Part shown: piece by piece, positions 1 through 8,608 of the stretch
Layout of the letters: each line of letters opens with the position of its first letter
How positions within the stretch are numbered: the first letter of the stretch is position 1
NCBI GenBank assembly: GCA_028280105.1
Contig: JANQML010000359.1
Coordinates: forward strand, 1 to 39,317
Length of the DNA: 39,317 bases
Reading direction: 5' to 3'
From: Desulfobacula sp.
GTDB taxonomy: Bacteria; Desulfobacterota; Desulfobacteria; Desulfobacterales; Desulfobacteraceae
The notes under the pieces: model-generated
Seen by the model: only the letters and a program-made list of their open reading frames with translations
The model's database searches: none
Told to the model about the DNA's origin: nothing
Position numbers and translations under genes: made by a program

Positions 1-1068
1 ACATCAGCGAACCGGGTAAATAGACTGATCGGCAAAGAGATCGCCTTCCCTGTCCGGGTGGATGCAACCGACCACAACGGTCTTGTCGAATTTTTAAAAC
101 CGGTGGACTCTTTTTTATCCGCGATTCCGTATTGGCTCAACCCGGGGGTTGCAATTGCTGCACTGGAAGCCGGATCATCCATGTGCGACCTGGGGGGGAA
201 TACAGATATAGTAAAGGAGCAGTTAAAAGTCGGTCCGGACTGGGAAAAAGCCGGAATCGCAATGGTTCCGGATTGCGGCCAGGTTCCGGGCATGGCAGCG
301 GGCTTGACCGGCTACGTCATGAACCGGCTGGATAAATGTGACGAAATCATGATCTGGGACGGTGGAAACGACATGAACCCGAAGCCGCCTTTTAACTATA
401 TCTGTACATTTAACATCGCCGGCCTTACCAACGAGTATTACGGCGTGGCCAATTTCATTCGTAACGGGAGGATTGAATCGGTTCCGACATTTCTCGAAGA
501 AGATTATGAAACAATTGAATTTCCAGAACCGATCGGGAAGATGGAAGCCTTTGTTGCAGGCGGGGGAACATCGACAATGCCATGGACCTTTGAAGGCAAA
601 CTGAAAACGCTTTGGAACAAAACCCTACGGTGGCCGGGTCATTTTCAACAATGGAAAGCTTACATGGATGCAGGACTTCTTGAAGAAGAACCGGTCCAGG
701 TCGGCGGACAGGCAGTCTCCCCCCGGGATCTGCTCCATGCCGTTATTGATCCTAAAATCCGGGCGACCCCGGAGGACAGGGATGTTGTCATTGTAAGGGT
801 TCTTGGCAAAGGATCAAAGGATGGTAAAAAAGCCGAATTCCTGCTTGATCTTATCGATTATTATGATGAGGAAACAGGGTTCACCGCAATGGAACGGACG
901 ACGGGCTGGGATGGATCGATCACGGCGATCATGAATGCAAAGGGGATTACCCCCCGGGGTGCCAATCCCGTCGAAGTTGCCGTACCCGGAGACCTGCTGG
1001 TAAAGGAAATGAAGAAACGTGGTTTTAATCTCAGTGAATCGTTAAAATTCAACCCGGATATTTCATGA
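1..1068 (+). CDS. Saccharopine dehydrogenase-family protein (5' truncated by window)
   Basis: The frame is open from base 1, so the N-terminal Rossmann (NADP-binding) part begins outside the window and about 355 codons remain. The visible part matches the end of the Rossmann domain (a stretch reading DATDHNGLVEFLKP, then SAIPYWLNPGVA and the motif VPDCGQVPGMAAGL) and the C-terminal saccharopine-dehydrogenase domain (motifs IRNGRIESVP, FPEPIGKMEAF and TLRWPGHFQQW). Family members interconvert lysine, saccharopine or lysine semialdehyde with a nicotinamide cofactor in the cytoplasm. The pattern fits lysine 6-dehydrogenase or saccharopine reductase equally well, so the exact reaction is not assigned. 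The stop is TGA and the next gene is convergent. The GTG at 58 is only an internal codon. Confidence 0.8.
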   Translation, partial: TSANRVNRLIGKEIAFPVRVDATDHNGLVEFLKPVDSFLSAIPYWLNPGVAIAALEAGSSMCDLGGNTDIVKEQLKVGPDWEKAGIAMVPDCGQVPGMAAGLTGYVMNRLDKCDEIMIWDGGNDMNPKPPFNYICTFNIAGLTNEYYGVANFIRNGRIESVPTFLEEDYETIEFPEPIGKMEAFVAGGGTSTMPWTFEGKLKTLWNKTLRWPGHFQQWKAYMDAGLLEEEPVQVGGQAVSPRDLLHAVIDPKIRATPEDRDVVIVRVLGKGSKDGKKAEFLLDLIDYYDEETGFTAMERTTGWDGSITAIMNAKGITPRGANPVEVAVPGDLLVKEMKKRGFNLSESLKFNPDIS

Positions 1069-1172
1069 CAATTTGAATGAAACACCCATAATTATCTTTA
1101 AAAACAAGAATTGGCAACCGGGAGTTCCTGGTCCACATCGGGAACAACAGGCATCGCACTGATGGAACCGTT

Positions 1173-2093
1173 TTATTTTGTATAATTCTTTCCCTGGAAG
1201 GAATCCCTTGTTTCAAGGGTTTCCTGAATCAGGTTAAACGTCTCGCGATACCGCCCGGCCCAAAGCGGCGCCCTCAGCTCATCCAGGTGCGGATCTCCGG
1301 TGATGCGCTGGATGATCATTTCCTTTGGCAGCAGTTCCAGGAAATCGCAAACGGTTTCCACGTATGCATCCTGGGTCATGGGGGTATAGTCACCGGTGTT
1401 GTACATCCGGTCCAACGCAGTGCCTTTGATCACGTAGAGCAGATGAATCTTCACGCCGTCGACACCGGCGCCGGCAATTTTTTTTGCACTTTCCAGCATC
1501 ATTTGCCGGTCTTCATCGGGCAGCCCCAGGATAATATGGGTACAGATACGGATTCCCCGGTCCCGGGTCATCCCGACGGCATCCAGAAAATCCTGAAACG
1601 TATGCCGCCTGTTGATCAATGACAGGGTTTTGTCATGAACCGACTGAAGCCCGAATTCCAGCCAGACCAGGTAGTCTTTGGCATAGGATTCAAGCAGATC
1701 CAATTTTTCCGCGTCAATGCAGTCCGGCCGGGTGCCCACGGCCATGCCCACCATTCCCTCACAGGACAATGCCTGGTCATAGATCTGTCTTAACCGGTCA
1801 CACGGGGCATAGGTATTGGAATAGGATTGAAAATAGGCCAGAAACTTTTTCGCCTTATACTTTTTAACCGCTCCGATCTTTTTGGCTTCAACCTGCTCCC
1901 TGATGGATTTTCCTTTTGCCCATAATCCGGAGCCGGAGCCTTTTGAGTTACAATAGATACATCCCTCATCCGATAGTGTTCCATCCCGGTTCGGGCAGGA
2001 CAGTCCCGCATCCACGGCGATCTTCTGTACCCGCTGGCCGAATAGCTGTCTCAAATAATGGTTGTAATCCGTGTATCGTTTTGATCGCTGCAT
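1173..2093 (-). CDS. YhcC/TIGR01212-type radical SAM protein
   Basis: A cytoplasmic radical SAM enzyme of the YhcC family, whose substrate is unknown. The diagnostic motif is SCPNRDGTLSDEGCIYC, giving the family's expanded C-x11-C-x2-C ligand set for the 4Fe-4S cluster. Further along are a VGMAVGTRPDC strand, LEFGLQS, and HIILGLPDED, typical of elongator/YhcC-like radical SAM barrels. I chose the ATG at 2093, which gives 306 residues, the length usual for the family. An in-frame ATG at 2111 and a TTG at 2240 also exist, but the extra N-terminal residues do not look conserved and none of the starts has a strong Shine-Dalgarno. It is transcribed away from the RluA-family gene at 2373. Confidence 0.85.
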   Translation of the reverse strand: MQRSKRYTDYNHYLRQLFGQRVQKIAVDAGLSCPNRDGTLSDEGCIYCNSKGSGSGLWAKGKSIREQVEAKKIGAVKKYKAKKFLAYFQSYSNTYAPCDRLRQIYDQALSCEGMVGMAVGTRPDCIDAEKLDLLESYAKDYLVWLEFGLQSVHDKTLSLINRRHTFQDFLDAVGMTRDRGIRICTHIILGLPDEDRQMMLESAKKIAGAGVDGVKIHLLYVIKGTALDRMYNTGDYTPMTQDAYVETVCDFLELLPKEMIIQRITGDPHLDELRAPLWAGRYRETFNLIQETLETRDSFQGKNYTK

Positions 2094-2372
2094 TAAATAT
2101 GATTCCGTCATTGTTATTGTCGAAAGGGTGTTCAATCCAAAATCGTGAGCCAACCGTCTATGTTTTATATGACGGATCAACACGCCTCCCGACCAGTTCA
2201 AAATTCTCTTTTTTTTATCATTATCCGGCCCGGAAAGCAAAACAACACCCCCGTGTAAATGCCTTTCAACCCGATCTAAGATATGTTAAAAACACAAAAA
2301 GTACCATTAACCTCATCGTTGCAACGTTGGGGTCAAGGTTTGTTTTTAAAATCATACCTTAGGATTAAGAGG

Positions 2373-3179
2373 ATGAAACCTGTGATCCGGCAAATCCCAC
2401 AGATTCAGATACTTAAAAAAGGGCCCGGCTGGCTGGCCCTTGATAAACCCGGGGGCATGAGTGTTCACAATCATCCGGGAAACGATCTGGTTTCCGTCAT
2501 TTCAAAACAGATCCAATCAGACCCGGCCCTTTCCCAGGCCCTTGGCTTTAAAACAGCGTCAGGCGTCCACCCGGTCCACCGCCTGGACAAAGAGACCGGG
2601 GGAGTGATTCTCCTTGCCACCGACCCTGACGCCTTGGCCTTTTTATCCGGGCAATTCAGAGAGAATCGGGTGGCAAAAGAGTATATTGCCCTGGTCCACG
2701 GACGGGTTGATTCCGGTCAAACAGAACTTGGTCAAACAAAACTTGGCCAAACAAATCCAGGCCCGGCGGACAGGGGATACGGCACCTGGAACACCCCCTT
2801 GGCCAAATCCGCCGGGGGACGGAACCATCCGACCGGCAGTGGAAAAAAACTGGCCTGTGAAACCCGGTATAGATGCCTTGAAGCAAGCGAACATTATTCG
2901 CTGCTGGCAATCGACCTGGTGACCGGCCGGAAACACCAGATCCGCCGTCATGCAAAACTGGCCGGGCATCCGATTGTTGGAGACAGCCGATATGGGTCCA
3001 AAAGGGCCCTTGCTTTTTTAAAAACAAAGCGGGATTTTCACGGATTGGCGCTTCACTGCCGATCCATCAGACTGGTATTGCCGAAAGATACCGCTCCGAC
3101 CCGGATCCGGTCCGGAAATGGGCTGAGCCGGATTTTCCGGCTGTTTGAAGCAGATAAACTTAACCAATGCCACAAATGA
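2373..3179 (+). CDS. RluA-family RNA pseudouridine synthase
   Basis: Isomerises uridine to pseudouridine in rRNA or tRNA. The catalytic-loop motif HRLDKETGG (with the nucleophilic Asp) is present, preceded by LDKPGGMSVH and followed by YIALVHGRV, TGRKHQIRRH and GHPIVGDSRYG, the usual order in RluA, RluC and RluD relatives. The ATG at 2373 gives 268 residues, with AGGA eight bases upstream; an open frame extends back to 2283 but that part does not resemble the family. There is no S4 domain. A three-unit repeat inserts a GQT-rich loop after the catalytic motif (see 2715-2759). The target uridine cannot be read from the sequence. Confidence 0.88.
   Translation: MKPVIRQIPQIQILKKGPGWLALDKPGGMSVHNHPGNDLVSVISKQIQSDPALSQALGFKTASGVHPVHRLDKETGGVILLATDPDALAFLSGQFRENRVAKEYIALVHGRVDSGQTELGQTKLGQTNPGPADRGYGTWNTPLAKSAGGRNHPTGSGKKLACETRYRCLEASEHYSLLAIDLVTGRKHQIRRHAKLAGHPIVGDSRYGSKRALAFLKTKRDFHGLALHCRSIRLVLPKDTAPTRIRSGNGLSRIFRLFEADKLNQCHK
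2715..2759 (+). repeat. Three 15-bp in-frame tandem repeats inside the pseudouridine synthase
   Basis: Units at 2715-2729, 2730-2744 and 2745-2759 read ggtcaaacagaactt, ggtcaaacaaaactt and ggccaaacaaatcca. They encode GQTEL, GQTKL and GQTNP, a flexible surface loop in which each unit is a multiple of three, so copy number can change without a frameshift. Confidence 0.8.
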
Positions 3180-3220
3180 TCTTTTAACGATTAAAAAATA
3201 CCAAAGCAGGAGCAGATAAA

Positions 3221-4288
3221 ATGGAACGATTAGAATTAATTGAACAATTATCCAACGCACCCGGTGTATCCGGATTTGAAGACCCGGTCATAGAGATCGC
3301 CAGAACCTATCTCAAAGCGGACTTTGAGTTGGAGGAAGACCGCATCAGAAACCTGTTCATCCATAAAAAAAACCCATCGACAAACCAGCCCAAAGTCATG
3401 ATCGATGCCCATTCGGACGAAGTCGGCTTTATGATTCAATCGATCAACACCAACGGAACACTCAAGTTTTTAAACCTGGGGGGATGGAACCCCCAGACCC
3501 TGGGTGCCCACCCGGTTCAGATCAGAAACAATGACGGGGAGTGGATCAAAGGCGTGGTGGCATCAAAACCCACCCATTTCATGTCTCCCGAGGAGATGAA
3601 AAAGTCTCCAAGCCTTTCAGACATGGTGATTGACGTGGGGGCCACATCCGACAAGGAGATCGCTGAAACCTTCGGCATCAGGATCGGTGCACCGGTGGTA
3701 CCGGATGTCAGATTTACCGTTGATAGGAATGCCGGCCTGATCTTCGGCAAGGCCTTTGATGACCGGCTAGGGTGTGCGGCTGTTCTGGAAGTGATTAAAC
3801 ACCGTATCGACCCGGATCTAAAGCTTGATGTTTACGGCACCCTCTCTTCCCAGGAAGAGCTGGGATTAAGGGGTGCCAGTGTCTCTGTTCGAAAGATAAA
3901 CCCGGATATTGCCATCTGCATTGAAGGCACACCGGCAGATGATACATTCAACCGTCCGGACTTCATCCAGGCCGGCCTGAGAAAGGGTCCGCAGATCCGT
4001 CACATGGACCGGTCCGTCCTGGCAAACCCGCGGTTTGTAGCGTTTGCCGTGGCCATTGCCGAAAAAGAGAATATTGCGTTTCAAGAGGCGGTCCGTTCCG
4101 GCGGGGGGAACAATGCCGGCGTGATTACCCTCCATGACCGGAGCGTGCCCACGATCACCATCGGTATCCCGGTGCGGTACATCCATTCACACAATTGTAT
4201 TGCAGCGTTGTCGGATTTCGACGCCGCGGTTCAGTGGTGCACGGCGATCATCAACAACCTGACCCCGGAGATCATTGAAAGCTTTTAA
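3221..4288 (+). CDS. M42-family aminopeptidase
   Basis: A cytosolic di-metal aminopeptidase of the M42 (FrvX/PepA-like) family, normally a large tetrahedral multimer that trims peptides. Metal-binding and catalytic motifs are all present: IDAHSDEVGF, GKAFDDRLG, the catalytic Glu pair in SSQEELGLRG, and CIEGTPADD; a late His in the IPVRYIHSHN segment completes the set. Its 355 residues match the family length. The ATG at 3221 follows GCAGGAGCAGATAAA, a good Shine-Dalgarno. It lies 41 bp after the pseudouridine synthase in the same direction and could share its transcript. Substrate preference is not readable. Confidence 0.9.
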   Translation: MERLELIEQLSNAPGVSGFEDPVIEIARTYLKADFELEEDRIRNLFIHKKNPSTNQPKVMIDAHSDEVGFMIQSINTNGTLKFLNLGGWNPQTLGAHPVQIRNNDGEWIKGVVASKPTHFMSPEEMKKSPSLSDMVIDVGATSDKEIAETFGIRIGAPVVPDVRFTVDRNAGLIFGKAFDDRLGCAAVLEVIKHRIDPDLKLDVYGTLSSQEELGLRGASVSVRKINPDIAICIEGTPADDTFNRPDFIQAGLRKGPQIRHMDRSVLANPRFVAFAVAIAEKENIAFQEAVRSGGGNNAGVITLHDRSVPTITIGIPVRYIHSHNCIAALSDFDAAVQWCTAIINNLTPEIIESF

Positions 4289-4387
4289 GTAACAAATTGC
4301 AGTTTTAATAAACCGGCCCGGCCATGGCTGTACCGTGTGATTCAATTTCAGTGCCGGGAACTTTGAACCGGAGATCGCCATACTGAA

Positions 4388-5143
4388 TTGAAAGACCCAA
4401 TGAAAGATCGGATAGATAACCCGAATAAGGATCCCCTGGGGTCGATGATGATCGACTATCTCAATGGAGAGAGAGACGCCGGTGTCACGGTTCAATCGGA
4501 CACCCTGGATATGTGGGAGATGACCGGGGCCACCATGTTCAGATCCTTCAGCATCATGAACCGGATTGAAAGAAAGGCTTTGAGCCTCTGCACGGGTAAA
4601 ATCCTGGACATCGGGGCCGGGGCCGGCAGCCATACCCTCTACCTGCAAAACAGGGGAGAGACGGTTGATGCCCTGGACCTGTCCCCCGGGTCTGTCCGGG
4701 TCATGAAGAAAAGAAAGGTCCGTACCGTTATCCACAACAATCTGTTTGCGCTTAAGGAGAGGCAATACGACACCCTGCTCATGCTCATGAACGGTATCGG
4801 TGTTGTCGGCTCCCTGGACGGATTAAACCTGTTCTTTCAATTCATCAAAACCCTTTTAACGCCCGGCGGTCAAGTTCTTATGGATTCCACAGACCTTGCC
4901 CTGCTCTACGAACCGGATATGATCGAGCCATCCGGTTCCGAATATTACGGCGAAACCGAATTTACAATGACCTATAAACAGATCACGGGAGATCCCTTTC
5001 AATGGCTCTATGTTGATTTCCAAACCCTGTGCCGGCAGGGCGCTTTCCATGGGTTTGAATGCGAGAAGCTTTTAACCGACCGGTACGGGAAGTACCTGGC
5101 CCGGATCAGGTTGACGTCTTCAAGCCAACGGGATCCGGGCTGA
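4388..5143 (+). CDS. Class I SAM-dependent methyltransferase
   Basis: The central segment has methyltransferase motif I (LDIGAGAGSHTLYL), an acidic end of strand 2 (VDALDLSPGS), and post-motif strands ending in LTPGGQVLMDSTD. About 60 N-terminal residues precede the Rossmann fold and may form a lid. The first in-frame start is TTG at 4388; ATG at 4400 is an equally good choice, and neither has a strong Shine-Dalgarno, though GGAG lies upstream of the TTG. The substrate is unknown. It ends 32 bp before the start of the pterin-binding-domain gene and the two are probably co-transcribed. Confidence 0.75.
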   Translation: MKDPMKDRIDNPNKDPLGSMMIDYLNGERDAGVTVQSDTLDMWEMTGATMFRSFSIMNRIERKALSLCTGKILDIGAGAGSHTLYLQNRGETVDALDLSPGSVRVMKKRKVRTVIHNNLFALKERQYDTLLMLMNGIGVVGSLDGLNLFFQFIKTLLTPGGQVLMDSTDLALLYEPDMIEPSGSEYYGETEFTMTYKQITGDPFQWLYVDFQTLCRQGAFHGFECEKLLTDRYGKYLARIRLTSSSQRDPG

Positions 5144-5175
5144 ACCCAACCAGGCCTTTAAAAAAGGATACATCC

Positions 5176-5970
5176 ATGCATCTGATTGCCGACAATCTAA
5201 GAATTACCAAACCCGACATTCAACAGGCCCTTGCCCGGCGTGACCCTGAGCCGGTTCAAAAACTGGCTCTGGCATGTGCACAAAAAAATCCCTGGGCCAT
5301 TGATGTCAACACCGGCCCTTTAACCCGGAACCCGGAATCGGACATGCGTTTTTTTATCCGGGCGGTTGAAAGCGTCACCTCTCTGCCGCTTCTGATCGAT
5401 ACCGCCAACCCCGCGGCCATGCGGGCCGGGCTTGAGTCTGTCCAAAATCCGGCCGTTATCAACGGATACTCACTGGAGCCCGGTAAAATCAATCATATTC
5501 TGCCGCTTGCAAAAGAGTTTGATACGGATATTGTGGGGTTCCTGCTTGACCGGGAAAGCCGGGTGCCCAAAGATGAGGCCCGGCGCCTGGAGGTGGCACT
5601 GGAGTTATTTGAAAAAGCCGAAGCAGCCGGGGTTGCCAAAGAAAAAATCATTATCGACCCGGTTGTCCCGCCCCTGGCATGGGATGACGGCATCATCCAG
5701 GCCCGTGCCATCCTCAATGTCATCCGGACTTTGCCCGATCTTTTGGGATTTAATGTCCGCACCATTGCGGGGGTTTCCAACCTGAGCACCGGCGCTTCGG
5801 ATAAAACCAAAAAACACCGGATCGACACCGCATATATCGCCATGCTCGCGTCTGCCGGTCTGGATTATGCCCTGCTGGACATCTTCGACACCGGCCTGGT
5901 CCGGTCGGCCCGGACCGCAGGCATTCTTTCAAAGGAGACGCTCTTTTCCTGGCAGATGATACCGGAATGA
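5176..5970 (+). CDS. Methyltetrahydrofolate methyltransferase-like (AcsE/pterin-binding) protein
   Basis: The 264-residue protein aligns by eye along its whole length with AcsE, which moves the methyl of methyltetrahydrofolate to the corrinoid iron-sulfur protein of the acetyl-CoA pathway. Visible landmarks are the early repeat RRDPEPVQKLA, the strand end WAIDVNTGP, LLIDTANPAAM, the Asn in VINGYSLE that corresponds to the pterin-contacting Asn of AcsE, IDPVVPP, and AGVSNLSTG. The pterin-binding fold is shared with dihydropteroate synthase, but the DHPS GGxST-type motifs are missing. The ATG at 5176 follows AAGGA; the open frame upstream overlaps the methyltransferase and is not used. No corrinoid protein or CO dehydrogenase gene lies nearby, so a role outside the acetyl-CoA pathway is possible. 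Confidence 0.75.
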   Translation: MHLIADNLRITKPDIQQALARRDPEPVQKLALACAQKNPWAIDVNTGPLTRNPESDMRFFIRAVESVTSLPLLIDTANPAAMRAGLESVQNPAVINGYSLEPGKINHILPLAKEFDTDIVGFLLDRESRVPKDEARRLEVALELFEKAEAAGVAKEKIIIDPVVPPLAWDDGIIQARAILNVIRTLPDLLGFNVRTIAGVSNLSTGASDKTKKHRIDTAYIAMLASAGLDYALLDIFDTGLVRSARTAGILSKETLFSWQMIPE

Positions 5971-5998
5971 TCCGGATCGATATCCCCGGCACTGTCGT

Positions 5999-6487
5999 CT
6001 ACATGGTTTTGAGTATCTCTTTGACCTGATTGCCGTCTGCCTGTTTGCCGAAATGCTTCATCACCTGCCCCATGGCCTGCATGGGACTTTTAAACCGGGA
6101 CAGGTCAACATGGTCCTGAATCCACGCCCTGATCTCTTCGGATGTGGCCGCCTTTGGCAGATAGCACTGCAGCAGCTCAAGATAGTCGGACGTCTCCTCT
6201 TTTTTATGTTCAAGCACGGTCTTTTCCGATTTTACCAGTTTACGGATAATTCCCTGGACATCTTCATCGGTTATCTCTTCCGGTGTTTTGACCCGGGTGG
6301 TCTTTTTTCCGCTTTCAAGGGTAATGGCCACGGTAAGGCCGGGAAACTCCCCCATGATCAGGCGCATAGTGTCACGCACCGTATTGTCTTTTTTCATCAT
6401 GGCTCTTTTCATGTCCTCCCGGATTTTATCATAGAGCCGGGTTTCCATGGCTGCATTCCATCCGTATTCGTCTTTCTCTTCCGTCAT
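5999..6487 (-). CDS. GatB/YqeY domain protein
   Basis: A YqeY-family protein of 162 residues, related to the C-terminal tRNA-binding domain of the amidotransferase subunit GatB. Features include KIREDMKRAMMKKDNTVRDT near the start, the central LEHKKEETSDYLELLQCYLP helix-turn, and the C-terminal segment QAMGQVMKHFGKQADGNQV. The ATG at 6487 has AGGA seven bases upstream. Alone it is thought to act on tRNA charging, but its function is not established. It converges on the methyltransferase gene at 5970. Confidence 0.88.
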   Translation of the reverse strand: MTEEKDEYGWNAAMETRLYDKIREDMKRAMMKKDNTVRDTMRLIMGEFPGLTVAITLESGKKTTRVKTPEEITDEDVQGIIRKLVKSEKTVLEHKKEETSDYLELLQCYLPKAATSEEIRAWIQDHVDLSRFKSPMQAMGQVMKHFGKQADGNQVKEILKTM

Positions 6488-6493
6488 CTGATC

Positions 6494-6779
6494 GTCCTGT
6501 CTTTTCTATTGTCCGGTTGCTGGAATATTTTTATTCTCCGACTTAATGGGTCATAATTACCACATCAGCAGGGGAATGAGAAGCTGGCATGCCACCCATT
6601 GTCCACATGCGAAACAAAAATTTGATGATGGATTTGGGACAGTATTCCTTTACGTATGGACATGAACGTTTTTTAAACGATGCTTAACAGGCAGGGATTT
6701 AAGGTTACCCCTGTTCTGTCACGTAATGATGGTCCAGGTATCATCTCCGCCGGCCGACAACCTGATCCTAATTCAACGG
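6494..6779. other. Non-coding stretch upstream of the IS200-type element
   Basis: Nothing gene-like is visible. It contains no long frame, no recognisable RNA and only short inverted repeats. It marks the drop in GC content where the accessory patch begins. Confidence 0.5.
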
Positions 6780-6785
6780 AATAAA

Positions 6786-6803
6786 CCACTGGCATGCCAG
6801 TGG
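6786..6803. repeat. Perfect 18-nt palindrome, candidate left-end hairpin
   Basis: The sequence ccactggcatgccagtgg is its own reverse complement. A related half, tgccagtg, follows at about 6819-6826. In IS200/IS605 elements the transposase binds subterminal hairpins of this kind, so this is the likely left-end recognition hairpin. Confidence 0.55.
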
Positions 6804-6842
6804 TATGAACAATGGCTGTGCCAGTGATTAGTGCTAAGAAAG

Positions 6843-6894
6843 TTGAAATCTCCTACAATGAGAGCGCCAGCTACTCAATAGAAGGAGATTTCAA
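6843..6894 (+). promoter_or_regulatory. Ribosome-binding-site-sequestering stem-loop of tnpA
   Basis: TTGAAATCTCCT (6843-6854) is the exact reverse complement of AGGAGATTTCAA (6883-6894). The right arm contains the whole Shine-Dalgarno AGGAG and the first base of the ATG. In the mRNA the 12-bp stem would hide the ribosome binding site, a known means of keeping IS200 transposase levels low. Confidence 0.8.
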
Positions 6895-7322
6895 TGGAAC
6901 GTTTCAATAGATTAGCACATTCAGTTTGGGATTGTAAGTACCATGTGGTTTGGATACCGAAGTATAGACGAAAGGAATTATACGGGGCCAAGAGACAGAT
7001 AGTAGTTGATACGATAAAAAAATGGGCGAGAATAAAGGAAGTTGAGATAATAGGGGGGCATGCGATGCCGGATCATATACATCTTTGTCTTTCGATCCCA
7101 CCCAAATACTCTGTCTCCCATATGATAGGCCTTTTAAAAGGGAAAAGTGCTTCGGAGGTGATGAGTTTCGGAACCAGAAGCAGTCGAATGGTACGAGGAA
7201 GAACATTTTGGGCAAGAGGATATTGTGTGAGCACCATCGGTTTGGATGAGGCAGTGATCCGAGCATATATTAAAAATCAAGAACAAAAGGACAAGAACCA
7301 GATGGATCTTCCCTTTAAATAA
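6894..7322 (+). CDS. tnpA: IS200-type HUH transposase TnpA
   Basis: A 142-residue Y1 single-strand transposase. Family marks are the opening CKYHVVWIPKYRRK, the metal-binding HUH motif in MPDHIHLCLSIPP, and the C-terminal helix TIGLDEAVIRAYIKNQE with the catalytic Tyr in AYIKNQE. Between them are GLLKGKSASE and FWARGYCVST, also conserved. The length is normal and no frameshift is seen, so the enzyme may be active. The ATG at 6894 has AAGGAG at a good distance, but this site is inside a stable inverted repeat. Codon use is AT-rich, like the operon to its right. Confidence 0.93.
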   Translation: MERFNRLAHSVWDCKYHVVWIPKYRRKELYGAKRQIVVDTIKKWARIKEVEIIGGHAMPDHIHLCLSIPPKYSVSHMIGLLKGKSASEVMSFGTRSSRMVRGRTFWARGYCVSTIGLDEAVIRAYIKNQEQKDKNQMDLPFK

Positions 7323-7404
7323 AAACCAGAAATACCCCCAACGGGAATGTGTTTAATTTATCGACCAACTTACCCCAGGTTTTATCGGTCATGGTTACTC
7401 CTCT

Positions 7405-8583
7405 CTATACTTCTACAACCACAAGTTCTCTTGGACTTAGTGTCACTATCTGATTGCCACCTTCGGAAATAATTATTGTATCTTCGATTTTTAATACATT
7501 CCCGTCAGTTGGCTCCATTAAGTGCAGTTCAATGGCCAACACCATTCCAGGCTTTAGCATTTCATCACTTTTAAGGTGCAGAAGCGGGGGTTCATTCAGT
7601 TCCAACCCGATTCCATGACCAATAAAATGTGCGGCCGGTTGATTTTCAAAACCCATAAAGATTTTTTCAATCCCGCGTTTTTCTGCATGGTCAAATGCCA
7701 GTTTTGCAGCTTGTCCGGCTCTCATTCCGGGACACAGGGTGTTAATTAAAAAATCGGCAACATCTTTCAACCTGCTGAAAAGATCTAAAGTCCTTTGCGG
7801 GGCACGGCCGATGGCGTAGGTTCTGCTCTGATCAGCATGATATCCATTCACACAGGCCGGGATGTCTACGATGACCAGGTCTCCTTCTTCCATTCTTCTT
7901 TGGGACGGGCCTGCCGGTACGGCGCTGCTTAATCCGGTACCTGTTATTGTATATACGGTACCATTGGTTTTATAGAGGTTCGGACCGGATGTCAGCGGGC
8001 CCCGACTCATAAAAAAATCATGAATACGCATAAAAAAAATACCTTCGTGTCCGGCAAGCCGTTGAGCATTTTCTATAATTGAAGAGAATTCAAGTTCACT
8101 CATTCCCGGTTTTAACGACGCAACCGCATCAAGGTGGCCTGCATGAACGGCAGCGGATGCTTTTTTTACATATTCGATTTCTTCAGGGGATTTCACCATC
8201 CTCTGTTTCAATATCTCAGTTGAGATATCGATAAATTCCCCATGGCCCATGGCCCGGTTTAATCCGTGTGATTGGTTGACCGTAAGAATATCCAATTCAG
8301 TACCTATTTTTTTCTTTGCGGTTGAACGGGGAAACATAAATTGGCATATTTTCTTAATATTGCCCTCTTGAATAACTTTTTGCTTATCGAGCGGCGTTTC
8401 CTCAACCGCACGCCGGTAACCCCTCCTGATGAATAATGAATAGTCGTCAGGCAGAACTACAAGATAGGCGGGCTGGGCAGTGCCTGTGTAGTAGAATATA
8501 TCTCTTGAGTATATCAGCAAAGCGCCATCAAGGTTATTTTCCTTCAGGATTGTCTGTAATGTTTCGATTCTTTTTTCATGCAT
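7405..8583 (-). CDS. M24-family metallopeptidase (Xaa-Pro peptidase-like)
   Basis: A creatinase-like N-terminal domain (about 1-130) precedes a pita-bread M24 domain (about 135-385). The five metal ligands of the family can be read: D240 (VIVDIPAC), D251 (YHADQSRTY), H323 (FIGHGIG), E352 (LAIELHL) and E367 (LKIEDTI). It should cleave after an N-terminal Xaa-Pro-like bond in the cytoplasm. The ATG at 8583 has AAGGGGTG upstream. It is the last gene of a minus-strand operon behind two radical SAM genes (25 bp gap), so it may process or detoxify a product of theirs, though that is inference. Confidence 0.88.
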   Translation of the reverse strand: MHEKRIETLQTILKENNLDGALLIYSRDIFYYTGTAQPAYLVVLPDDYSLFIRRGYRRAVEETPLDKQKVIQEGNIKKICQFMFPRSTAKKKIGTELDILTVNQSHGLNRAMGHGEFIDISTEILKQRMVKSPEEIEYVKKASAAVHAGHLDAVASLKPGMSELEFSSIIENAQRLAGHEGIFFMRIHDFFMSRGPLTSGPNLYKTNGTVYTITGTGLSSAVPAGPSQRRMEEGDLVIVDIPACVNGYHADQSRTYAIGRAPQRTLDLFSRLKDVADFLINTLCPGMRAGQAAKLAFDHAEKRGIEKIFMGFENQPAAHFIGHGIGLELNEPPLLHLKSDEMLKPGMVLAIELHLMEPTDGNVLKIEDTIIISEGGNQIVTLSPRELVVVEV

Positions 8584-8608
8584 TGTCTGTTCACCCCTTC
8601 AGGTCATA

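Larger units (their letters stand above)
6780..7345 (+). mobile_element. IS200-type insertion sequence (tnpA only)
   Basis: The unit contains one HUH transposase gene with a perfect 18-nt palindrome at its left side and no tnpB. That is the layout of IS200-group elements, which move as single strands, recognise subterminal hairpins and leave no terminal inverted repeats or target duplications. The limits given are approximate because the left and right cleavage sites cannot be read with confidence. It inserted between yqeY and the AT-rich radical SAM operon. Confidence 0.6.
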
